Source: CAZECE01 sp964510525 | Lineage (GTDB): Bacteria > Pseudomonadota > Gammaproteobacteria > Pseudomonadales > JANQJO01 | Length of the DNA: 6,937 nt | Assembly: GCA_964510525.1 (NCBI GenBank) | Contig: CAZECE010000154.1 | Coordinates: forward strand, 1 to 6,937 | Reading direction: 5' to 3' | Part shown: in pieces, positions 1 through 5,894 of the stretch | Position numbering within the stretch: the stretch's first letter is position 1 | Layout of the letters: each line of letters begins with the position of its first letter | Program-made: the position numbers and the translations under genes | Notes under the pieces: model-generated | Told to the model about the DNA's origin: nothing | Seen by the model: only the letters and a program-made list of their open reading frames with translations | Databases searched by the model: none

Positions 1-26
1 ATGCTGAATCAAGTTCAGCATGACGA
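1..26 (-). repeat. Partial copy (one arm) of the dispersed palindromic repeat
   Basis: These 26 bases are the exact reverse complement of 4459-4484, the left arm of the complete repeat further along. The arm holds an 8-bp stem, ATGCTGAA (1-8) with TTCAGCAT (14-21), around the loop TCAAG (9-13), then GACGA (22-26). Identity stops exactly after GACGA, which marks the end of the element. The rest of this copy lies beyond the window edge. It sits 15 nt after the stop codon of the MBL-fold gene and has the same orientation relative to that gene as the complete copy has to bamD. In the transcript it would form a hairpin without a T-tract, so it is not a classic intrinsic terminator. Confidence 0.85.
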
Positions 27-41
27 ACATCTCAAGAGAAC

Positions 42-923
42 TTACAACTGGATGGAAACACCCTCTTTCGCGATTGCAAACTTTAATCCTTGATAGGCTG
101 GATCGGCCAATAACGCCTCACCAATTTTATCCAAAGCCTCATCCGTACGAGTGGGATCATGATGCGTCAGGAACAACTGCTGAACAGAGGCTTCTTTTGC
201 GACATTTAAACAACTTTGATAGGTCCCATGCCCCCAACCCATTTTGGTTTGGTACTCTTCCAAAGTGTACTGAGAATCAAATAACGCTAGATCGCAGCCG
301 GTAATAAACTGTTTCAGCGCTTGGTTTTTTTCAGCCACCATCGATTCGTACATTTCAAAATCTTCGTCATCTTCTGAGTAAATATTGATGGATGGTTCAT
401 AATCCCCTGTAAAGAAAAAGCTTTTACCGTGCGAGGTAATTTTGTATCCGTAATTCATCACTGGGTGATTGAGCAATATCGGAATGATGGTTGCACTGCC
501 AACCTGGATTGGCTGCAGCTCTTTAATATTGTGGTATTCAATATTGGCTTTTAATTCGGATTCTCGCACCGGAAAATAGCAGTACTGCATTTGTTGAGAT
601 AACACGGTTTGCAGATCTTGCATATACACGGGATCAAAGGCCCCATAAAACTTAATGGTGTTGTTTGGAATAAACAAAGGCACATAAAACGGCAGCCCCT
701 GGATGTGATCCCAATGGGTATGGGTCAAAAACACCGAGACCGATAAAGGCAAACGTCCCATCTGCTCCAAGCCTAATTCACGAATGCCGGTGCCACCATC
801 AATGATGATCTCATCACCTTCATCCGTCACTATGTGCACGCAGGTGGTGTTGCCGCCGTATTTTACGGTGTTAGGCCCAGGAACCGGAATAGACCCTCTG
901 ACGCCTCGAAATGTAATCTTCAT
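42..923 (-). CDS. MBL-fold metallo-hydrolase (PhnP/cyclic phosphodiesterase-like group)
   Basis: A 293-residue cytoplasmic protein with a complete metallo-beta-lactamase fold. The metal-binding signature HTHWDH supplies H68, H70, D72 and H73. Further likely ligands are H153 (LNHP), D174 (FTGD) and H254/H255 (THHDP), so a two-metal hydrolase site appears intact. The N-terminus (RGVRGSIPVPGP, then YGGNTTC) and the later GWGHGT motif (229-234) are typical of the COG1235-like group that includes PhnP and class-II-like phosphodiesterases. The substrate cannot be read from the sequence; a phosphodiester or cyclic nucleotide is an inference from the family. The ATG at 923 lacks a clear Shine-Dalgarno sequence. 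The gene follows the HDOD gene on the same strand after 50 bp, so co-transcription is likely. The stop is followed by a repeat arm at the window edge. Confidence 0.9.
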   Translation of the reverse strand: MKITFRGVRGSIPVPGPNTVKYGGNTTCVHIVTDEGDEIIIDGGTGIRELGLEQMGRLPLSVSVFLTHTHWDHIQGLPFYVPLFIPNNTIKFYGAFDPVYMQDLQTVLSQQMQYCYFPVRESELKANIEYHNIKELQPIQVGSATIIPILLNHPVMNYGYKITSHGKSFFFTGDYEPSINIYSEDDEDFEMYESMVAEKNQALKQFITGCDLALFDSQYTLEEYQTKMGWGHGTYQSCLNVAKEASVQQLFLTHHDPTRTDEALDKIGEALLADPAYQGLKFAIAKEGVSIQL

Positions 924-973
924 AGTTGATTAAACTGCATGATTTTCATGATGGCTTGCTTACTCATGTTGAT
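920..973 (-). other. In-frame extension after the HDOD stop codon, with a duplicated INMSK-coding stretch
   Basis: The HDOD gene ends INMSK-TAG. The same frame continues with 17 sense codons beginning INMSKQA and ends at a TGA that overlaps the MBL start codon as ATGA (920-923). The two INMSK copies (977-991 and 959-973) use different synonymous codons for I, S and K. An ATG at 967 could open a 15-codon reading frame ending at this TGA, but I see no ribosome-binding site for it. It may be a relic of a longer HDOD C-terminus that was once translationally coupled to the MBL gene. That it is translated today is unproven. Confidence 0.4.
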
Positions 974-1861
974 CTATTTGCTCATGTTAATAAACGCTTT
1001 CGCTTTTTCAACTTCCTTATCCAAATCGGACAAACGACCGAGGACGCTCTCCATGTCGCCCGCCCAGGCCGTCACTTCCGGTGCCAAACTAGGCTGATAC
1101 ACCACAGCCCCTTCGACACCCTCTTCTACCGCCTTCAGAGACTCTAAGTGATGCACGGCTTCATTGGCAAAGGCAATGGATAACACCAAAGGGCTCTGCG
1201 CATCCTCAGCCACAATATCGTGATGCCCCTGAATGGCACGGATCAACTCAGCGGGCAATTGCCATTTCTCGGCCACCATACCGCCCACTTCCGCATGATC
1301 TAAGCCAAGCAAGCTTTTCTCGATGTCTTGAAACGGCGTCGTTGCCTCATGCGCACTTTTCTCTAATACAGCCGCATAGGCCTCTGACAGATACTCCGCA
1401 CAGACCATCTTACCGACATCGTGCAATAAACCCGCAACAAAATAGCTCGCCAGATCGTTGCGCATAATGCCACGATCTTGAGCCACCATCCGTGCGATAA
1501 CGCCCACTTTTAACGAATGCAGCCAAATTTCATCGCCATTTAACCCCGCTTTATTCTCTTTGGGTAAGACACCTAGGGTTGCCATGGTAATGGCAACGTT
1601 TTTCACCGTATTAATACCAACATACACAACCGACTGTTTAACGGATGATACCTCTTGAGCCAAGCCAAAATACGCTGAGTTCACCATCTTCAACAGCTTC
1701 ATCGTCAACACAGGGTCGTATTCAATAACACTGACAATTTCTTTTGGGGAGCAGTCGGCTGAGGCCGTGATCTCTAGGATACGGTTCACGCTTTGCGGAA
1801 AAGCGGGGATCTTTTCCACCATGCGGGTTAGATAGTCGCGATCAACCTGATAATCGGCCAT
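974..1861 (-). CDS. HDOD domain signalling protein
   Basis: A 295-residue soluble protein made up mostly of one HDOD domain (about residues 14-215), with no receiver, GGDEF or EAL domain attached. Characteristic segments are the N-terminal IPAFPQSVNRILE, the YDPVLTMKLLKMVNSAYFG helix region, EIWLHSLKVG (111-120), AGLLHDVGK (143-151), LDHAEVG (187-193) and IQGHHD (210-215). The HD-type residues H115, H147, D148, H189, H213 and H214 are retained, so metal binding is possible. HDOD proteins are generally regulatory scaffolds or signalling partners; the output here is unknown. The last 25 residues or so are charged and probably helical. The start is the ATG at 1861, with only a weak ribosome-binding site. 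A good candidate sigma-70 promoter lies in the 94-bp gap after pgeF, so the HDOD and MBL genes may form a separate transcription unit. Confidence 0.92.
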   Translation of the reverse strand: MADYQVDRDYLTRMVEKIPAFPQSVNRILEITASADCSPKEIVSVIEYDPVLTMKLLKMVNSAYFGLAQEVSSVKQSVVYVGINTVKNVAITMATLGVLPKENKAGLNGDEIWLHSLKVGVIARMVAQDRGIMRNDLASYFVAGLLHDVGKMVCAEYLSEAYAAVLEKSAHEATTPFQDIEKSLLGLDHAEVGGMVAEKWQLPAELIRAIQGHHDIVAEDAQSPLVLSIAFANEAVHHLESLKAVEEGVEGAVVYQPSLAPEVTAWAGDMESVLGRLSDLDKEVEKAKAFINMSK

Positions 1862-1906
1862 TTGTCATTCAAACATCCATGTATTTGAAATATTGAGTAT
1901 TATTCC

Positions 1907-1935
1907 AGTATTGATGCTGTCGGCTAAGACGTCAA
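1907..1935 (-). promoter_or_regulatory. Candidate sigma-70 promoter for the HDOD-MBL genes
   Basis: On the minus strand, TTGACG (1930-1935) matches 5 of 6 bases of the -35 consensus. It is followed after exactly 17 nt by AATACT (1907-1912), which matches 4 of 6 bases of the -10 consensus. Initiation would fall near 1900, giving a leader of about 40 nt before the ATG at 1861. The -35 lies inside an imperfect palindrome: TCGGCTAA (1920-1927) pairs with TTA, a one-base bulge and GCCGA (1937-1945), and could be an operator. No strong intrinsic terminator separates this site from pgeF, so read-through from pgeF is also possible. Confidence 0.45.
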
Positions 1936-1955
1936 TTTACGCCGATAGCCATTAA

Positions 1956-2723
1956 TTACGATGGCCAATAAGCCAGAGTTGCTATACGGCCCGTCACTGA
2001 TGTTTGCCTATAGGAGTAATACGTTTGAGAGGGCCACGCCATCGACTGAAACCCACGGTGGACAGCATTGAGACCCAAGGGCTTCAATACCGTTTGGGCT
2101 AATCCCAGCAAATCCGCATAATAATGCCCCAAACGATGTCCCGGCAAAAAGCTACCAATGGATTCAGGGTAACGCGCCACAAACGCCTCTCGTACGTCTT
2201 CTCCAACCTCAAACTGCTGTAAGGCTATAGCTGGCCCCAACCAAGCCGAGATTCTATGTGAAGGTTCCCTAAACGCCGCTACTGCGGCTTCCAACACCCC
2301 CCCCGCTAATCCCCGCCACCCGGCGTGAGCCACCGCCACTTCCTGAGAAGGCTCACTCCAAAACACGACGGCTAAGCAATCCGCTGTTAACACAGCGCCC
2401 GCAATGCCCGGCTGGCTCACGCAAACGGCATCGGCCCTGGGCACCTCGGATAATACGGTATCCGCAACCGAGACCACTTCAATACCATGCACTTGCTGCA
2501 ACCATTGGATATCGGAGCAACCGGTTAGACGACCCTCTAACCGCGCGCGGTTTGCCTCAACAAGACCTTCATCATCACCGACGTGCAGAGCCACATTGGC
2601 CGTCGCATAGGGTGGCAGACTGCATCCCCCCACTCGCGTGGTGGTACAGATCACAGGCCCCTTGGGCACACGAGGCGTTAAACAATAAGGAATGAAATGA
2701 TGGTGAGCGTTCACACACGCCAT
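1956..2723 (-). CDS. pgeF: Polyphenol oxidase/YfiH family protein (purine nucleoside phosphorylase-like, PgeF)
   Basis: A 255-residue protein of the YfiH/YlmD/DUF152 family, close to the 243 residues of E. coli YfiH. The proposed metal ligands are all present: H79 in QQVHG, C116 in TADCL and H133 in AHAGWRG. Other matches are TTRVGGCSLPPY (28-39), AWLGPAI (160-166), FEVGEDVREAF and the C-terminal YYSYRQTSVTGR. Family members have been linked to purine nucleoside cleavage and, in E. coli, to correction of wrong amino acids in peptidoglycan precursors. The usual Cys-Thr before the FFSYR motif is Ser228-Met229 here. The ATG at 2723 overlaps the rluD stop by 13 bp, which suggests translational coupling. 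A GTG at 2714 would give an even tighter 4-bp overlap, and a GTG at 2786 would add 21 residues that do not look like the family, so it is less likely. Confidence 0.93.
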   Translation of the reverse strand: MACVNAHHHFIPYCLTPRVPKGPVICTTTRVGGCSLPPYATANVALHVGDDEGLVEANRARLEGRLTGCSDIQWLQQVHGIEVVSVADTVLSEVPRADAVCVSQPGIAGAVLTADCLAVVFWSEPSQEVAVAHAGWRGLAGGVLEAAVAAFREPSHRISAWLGPAIALQQFEVGEDVREAFVARYPESIGSFLPGHRLGHYYADLLGLAQTVLKPLGLNAVHRGFQSMAWPSQTYYSYRQTSVTGRIATLAYWPS

Positions 2724-3685
2724 TGCGACAGTGCCGCCAGAAGCTGTTGATAGTCTTCGGGTAACGGCACCGAGAACTCCAGCCACTCATCCGTAGTCGG
2801 GTGAGTTACCCCCAAACGCGCCGCATGCAATGCCTGACGATTAAACAACGCCAGTTGTTCTCGCACCTGATCCGGTGCGCCTTTCGGCTGCCAACCGGCA
2901 CGACCATACAGCGGGTCCCCCACCAGAGGAAAACCCTGATGCATCATGTGCACTCGAATTTGGTGGGTACGACCGGTTTCCAAGCGAACCGATAGCTGTG
3001 TGAATTGCGGGAAACGTTTTTCCACGCGATAGTGGGTAACAGCGGATCGCCCGTGTTCTAACACCGCCATTTTAATGCGATGCTGCGGGTGTCGACCCAT
3101 TCGCGCCTCCACCGTTCCTCCTGAAATCACCTCGCCCACGACCAGGGCTCGGTATTCTCGATGAATGGCTCTCTTTTCAAGCTGTCGTACCAAGGCGGTG
3201 TGAGAAGCCAGTGTTTTGGCCACCAATAGCAAACCTGTCGTGTCTTTATCAATGCGATGCACAATGCCGGCTCGAGGCAGGCTTTCTAAAATGGGCGCAT
3301 GATGCAATAACGCATTCACAAGCGTGCCTGTTGCATGGCCGGGTGCCGGATGCACCACCAAGCCGGCCGGCTTATTGATGACCATAAAGGCATCATCTTC
3401 AAAGACAATGTCCAGCGGAATTTCTTCAGGGGTCGCCACACTCAGCACCGGCAGCTCATCTGGCACCACCAAACGCAGGGTTTCTTCTCCCTTCACCCGG
3501 AGGTTGGGTTTGACAGTCTGATCATTCAGCGTCAAATCGCCGCTGCGGATCCACGCCTGCAACTTGGCCCTGGAGAATTGCGGATAATACTGTGCCGCCA
3601 GCTGATCGACTCGGCTGCCTTTGAGTTCGATGGGAATTCTGACAGCATCTGCTATCATGCCGTCTGATTCAGGTTCTAACATCAT
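2711..3685 (-). CDS. rluD: 23S rRNA pseudouridine(1911/1915/1917) synthase RluD
   Basis: Isomerises uridines in helix 69 of 23S rRNA, a step in large-subunit maturation. An N-terminal S4 RNA-binding domain (RVDQLAAQYYPQFSRAKLQ) precedes the RluA-type catalytic domain. The catalytic motif is HRIDKDTTG, with Asp146 counted from the ATG at 3685. INKPAGLVVHPAPG, RTHQIRVHM and LVGDPLYG are further family motifs. Length (324 residues) fits E. coli RluD (326). The start is uncertain: a TTG at 3697, tandem ATGs at 3685 and 3682, and an ATG at 3658 all lack a strong Shine-Dalgarno sequence. The 3658 start (315 residues, catalytic Asp at 137) aligns best with the E. coli N-terminus. Assignment to RluD rather than RluA or RluC rests on the S4 domain, the KDTTG motif and the bamD/pgeF neighbours. 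It forms an operon with pgeF. Confidence 0.95.
   Translation of the reverse strand: MMLEPESDGMIADAVRIPIELKGSRVDQLAAQYYPQFSRAKLQAWIRSGDLTLNDQTVKPNLRVKGEETLRLVVPDELPVLSVATPEEIPLDIVFEDDAFMVINKPAGLVVHPAPGHATGTLVNALLHHAPILESLPRAGIVHRIDKDTTGLLLVAKTLASHTALVRQLEKRAIHREYRALVVGEVISGGTVEARMGRHPQHRIKMAVLEHGRSAVTHYRVEKRFPQFTQLSVRLETGRTHQIRVHMMHQGFPLVGDPLYGRAGWQPKGAPDQVREQLALFNRQALHAARLGVTHPTTDEWLEFSVPLPEDYQQLLAALSQWRV
3650..3658 (+). promoter_or_regulatory. Candidate extended -10 promoter for bamD
   Basis: TGC followed by TATCAT (3653-3658) forms an extended -10 element, with 5 of 6 bases of the consensus and the upstream TG. No convincing -35 lies at the correct distance, which extended -10 promoters can tolerate. 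Initiation would be near 3665, leaving a leader of about 47 nt before the bamD GTG. The site is inside the 5' end of rluD, as it must be with so little intergenic DNA. This is a motif match only. Confidence 0.3.
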
Positions 3686-3699
3686 AATAAAGATCAATT

Positions 3700-3706
3700 A
3701 AGAGGT
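3700..3706 (+). promoter_or_regulatory. Ribosome-binding site of bamD
   Basis: AAGAGGT lies six bases (counting from its GG) before the GTG at 3712. It is the clearest Shine-Dalgarno sequence in the window and decides the GTG start, which is also right for the lipoprotein signal peptide. Confidence 0.75.
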
Positions 3707-3711
3707 ATTCG

Positions 3712-4440
3712 GTGCGCTCCATTGTAACGACAGCTTGCTTATTATTCACCCTGTTTTTGGCCGCTTGCAGCTCGGATCCGGCAAATAATCTCAGACTCAG
3801 CGAACAGCAGTACTTCGAAAACGCCCAAAAGGCCTTAAGCAGCAAAAATTTCACCTTAGCGGTTCAACAACTTGAAGAGCTGGAAAGCCGATTTCCGTTT
3901 GGTCGCTTTCACGAACAAACCCAGTTGGATCTCATTTTTGCGTACTATCAAAGCCTGGATTACCCGGCCGCCGCCTTGCAGGCGCAACGCTTTCTACAGC
4001 AATACCCGGATCATTCCGAATCCGATTACGCTTATTACATGAAAGGCCTGGCCAACTACAGTGTCGATCGTGGCTTTCTGGCGCGATTGCTGCCTACTCG
4101 CCCCTCAGAAAGAGATTTGAGTGCGATCAAGCGGGCTTACAGTGATTTTGCGCAACTGATTAATAAGTTCCCCAACAGCCGGTATGCCCAAGATGCACAA
4201 CAACGCATGGTGTACTTACGCAACTTGTTGGCCGAACACGAACTCAAAGCCGCCGAATACTATTTCAAGCGCGGTGCGTATGTGGCCTCAGTAAAGCGCT
4301 GCCATGAAATCTTACAGCGTTACCCCACAGCACCGATGGTCGAACCGGCTCTGGCATTATCGATCAAAGCGTATCGTGCGATGGGGCAAGTGGATCTTGC
4401 GCAGCGCAGTGAAGCGATTTTGAAAAAGAATTTTCCTTAA
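3712..4440 (+). CDS. bamD: Outer membrane protein assembly factor BamD (ComL/YfiO lipoprotein)
   Basis: Essential lipoprotein of the BAM complex, which inserts beta-barrel proteins into the outer membrane from the periplasmic side. The 242-residue length matches the usual size of about 245. The N-terminus is a short lipoprotein signal (MRSIVTTACLLFTLFLAAC) with lipobox LAAC; Cys19 would be lipidated and Ser20 at +2 favours outer-membrane sorting. The mature part is a TPR array with recognisable family segments: LESRFPFGRF, ESDYAYYMKGLANY, DRGFLARLLP, FPNSRYAQDAQQRMVYLRN and AEYYFKRGAYVASVKR. The start is a GTG preceded by AAGAGG at a good distance. It is divergent from rluD as in E. coli, with about 26 bp between the chosen starts. 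Its 3' end is followed after 18 nt by the structured repeat. Confidence 0.96.
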   Translation: MRSIVTTACLLFTLFLAACSSDPANNLRLSEQQYFENAQKALSSKNFTLAVQQLEELESRFPFGRFHEQTQLDLIFAYYQSLDYPAAALQAQRFLQQYPDHSESDYAYYMKGLANYSVDRGFLARLLPTRPSERDLSAIKRAYSDFAQLINKFPNSRYAQDAQQRMVYLRNLLAEHELKAAEYYFKRGAYVASVKRCHEILQRYPTAPMVEPALALSIKAYRAMGQVDLAQRSEAILKKNFP

Positions 4441-4458
4441 AAACGACTTGTTTGATTC

Positions 4459-4594
4459 TCGTCATGCTGAACTTGATTCAGCATCCAGGGGCAAGAACAC
4501 CACTCTTCCGGTTTGGTACAGGTTTTAAAATTTCGCCACATTTTCAAGAAAGCGCCTTTGTTCACTGGATTCCGTGTCAAGCACGGAATGACGA
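4459..4594 (+). repeat. 136-bp palindromic repeat element, complete copy (MITE/REP-like)
   Basis: The ends TCGTCAT (4459-4465) and ATGACGA (4588-4594) are perfect inverted repeats. Each end carries an 8-bp hairpin: ATGCTGAA/TTCAGCAT around CTTGA (4464-4484), and ATTCCGTG/CACGGAAT around TCAAG (4569-4589). CCAG (4485-4488) pairs with CTGG (4565-4568) at the base of the core. Over 30 terminal bases the two ends agree at 21 positions, with the differences confined to the stems, where pairing is kept. The core is AT-rich and noncoding. The element fills most of the 163-bp gap between bamD (18 nt away) and the convergent ATPase gene (9 nt away). Similar GTCATTCC...GGAATCCAG-type repeats are common in proteobacterial genomes, from general knowledge. 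No target-site duplication or transposase is visible. Confidence 0.85.
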
Positions 4595-4603
4595 AACGGT
4601 ATT

Positions 4604-5854
4604 TTATCGTAGTGCTAAAACACTGTTCCAAGGCAATGCATACACATTTTCCGTCACAAAAAAACGATCAACGCCAGCATAAACAATCAACCCGGGCGCC
4701 ACATTAAGCTTTGGATAATGTTTGCGGAAGGCTTCAATACCATTGGCGTCTTTTTTATTTAAAGTCGCTTTGCCTTTGAATTCAATCGGATAAAAAACAC
4801 CATCCTTTTCTATCAACAAATCCACTTCCGATCCACTGTTGGCTCGCCAGTGATACATACTGCATTGATAGGGTAATGCCGTCAGTTGTTTTCGAACTTC
4901 GTTGACCATCATGGTTTCAAACATAGGCCCATAAGCCGGATGGCCTGCTAACGCTTGCGGCGAAGAGATACGTTGAGCCGCACAGGCCGCGCCGGAATCA
5001 AAAAAATACCCTTTAGGCTTGCCGCTCAAACGCTTGATCGAATTTCCCGAGTACGCTGGAATCGTATGCCATTGATACCCCGCCTCTAAAACCGCCAGCC
5101 ATCGTTTCGCCGTTTGAGGGGTAACGTCAATCTCACGACCAATTTGACTGTAATTAATTTCTTGGGCCGTTAAGGAGGCCAACAATTGATAAAAGCGGCC
5201 AAACTGATGCAAGTCCAATACGCTTTCCATCAGTTTCACGTCGCGTTCCACATAGGTTTCAACGTACGAATTGAAGAACGTACTAATAATATCAGCAGGT
5301 AGCGTTTCGGCGTGCGGCAGGAAGCCCCGCCAAAGGACTTCAAAAATCGATGTACAACTCAACACGCTCAACGCCTCATTCTCCCAAATGCGACCTTGGC
5401 TCTCTAGATAGATCGGCACCCAGCTCTTCGCACTGTCCGTCACATCCTGAGACTCAATCCATGAAAAAGGGTGTAAATCAAAAATGGCACAGCGCCCTGC
5501 CAAACTTTCAGAAAGGGATTTCATGACACGCCATTGTTGAGACCCCGTTAAAAGGTACTGACCAGACACCGCAGAACGCTCATCAATCAACCGCTTCATC
5601 ACCGCAACCACATCCGGCGCGTATTGAACTTCATCCAGCATTAATGGGCTGCCGCTGTTTCGAAGGAAAAGCTCAGGATCACTCTTCGCTTGTTGAACAT
5701 CCAGCACTGGATCAAGAGTGATTAATTCATAATCTGGAAACGCATGTTTCAACAAGGTTGTCTTACCAACTTGACGTGCCCCTGTCACCACTACGGCCGG
5801 AAAATGGGAAAATAAACGTTGTAACCTATTGTGAATTAAGCGTTTTTTATACAT
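4604..5854 (-). CDS. AAA ATPase with AAA_14 and DUF4143 domains
   Basis: A 416-residue protein of the widespread but poorly understood AAA_14/DUF4143 family. The N-terminal ATPase has Walker A GARQVGKT (25-32), Walker B LMLDE with D74/E75, and the LLTGSQQWRVM sensor segment (101-111). The middle (about 230-260) looks like a winged helix, with IGREIDVTPQTAKRWLAVLE. The C-terminal DUF4143 part has FFDSG, E319, GSEVDLL (341-347) and IEFKGK (357-362); E319, D345 and the E358-x-K360 pair resemble a PD-(D/E)XK nuclease-like site. The biological role is unknown. The start at ATG 5854 is chosen because family members usually begin close to MYKR; a TTG at 5890 or ATG at 5863 is possible, and none has a good ribosome-binding site. 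It follows nadE by 40 bp on the same strand and may be co-transcribed with it. It looks like an accessory gene between two housekeeping genes. Confidence 0.9.
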   Translation of the reverse strand: MYKKRLIHNRLQRLFSHFPAVVVTGARQVGKTTLLKHAFPDYELITLDPVLDVQQAKSDPELFLRNSGSPLMLDEVQYAPDVVAVMKRLIDERSAVSGQYLLTGSQQWRVMKSLSESLAGRCAIFDLHPFSWIESQDVTDSAKSWVPIYLESQGRIWENEALSVLSCTSIFEVLWRGFLPHAETLPADIISTFFNSYVETYVERDVKLMESVLDLHQFGRFYQLLASLTAQEINYSQIGREIDVTPQTAKRWLAVLEAGYQWHTIPAYSGNSIKRLSGKPKGYFFDSGAACAAQRISSPQALAGHPAYGPMFETMMVNEVRKQLTALPYQCSMYHWRANSGSEVDLLIEKDGVFYPIEFKGKATLNKKDANGIEAFRKHYPKLNVAPGLIVYAGVDRFFVTENVYALPWNSVLALR

Positions 5855-5894
5855 AACCTGCATATTAGTGACGCCATCATCAATTTGCAAGGTT

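Noticed and set aside
20..304. Open frame on the plus strand opposite the MBL gene
   Set aside because: It lies antisense to a well-supported gene, has no recognisable protein features, and starts within the repeat arm.
2724..2786. Longer pgeF start at the GTG at 2786
   Set aside because: It would overlap rluD by 76 bp and add 21 residues without resemblance to the family; the ATG at 2723 fits family length better.
3324..3667. Plus-strand open frames opposite rluD (65 and 110 residues)
   Set aside because: They are antisense shadows of a strongly conserved gene with no domain signal.
4459..4594. Repeat hairpins as a standard intrinsic terminator of bamD and the ATPase
   Set aside because: Neither hairpin is GC-rich enough with a following T-tract in the expected position. 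Termination there remains possible but not by the classic signature.
4437..4707. Short open frames on both strands through the repeat (4452-4682 plus, 4513-4707 plus, 4437-4631 minus)
   Set aside because: They are translations of the palindromic repeat; peptides such as LNLIQHPG...WIPCQARNDE are typical of translated dispersed repeats. They also run into the end of the ATPase gene and lack ribosome-binding sites.
5855..5890. Upstream TTG start for the AAA ATPase
   Set aside because: It has no ribosome-binding site and adds 12 residues that are not typical of the family; ATG at 5854 gives the usual MYK-type N-terminus.
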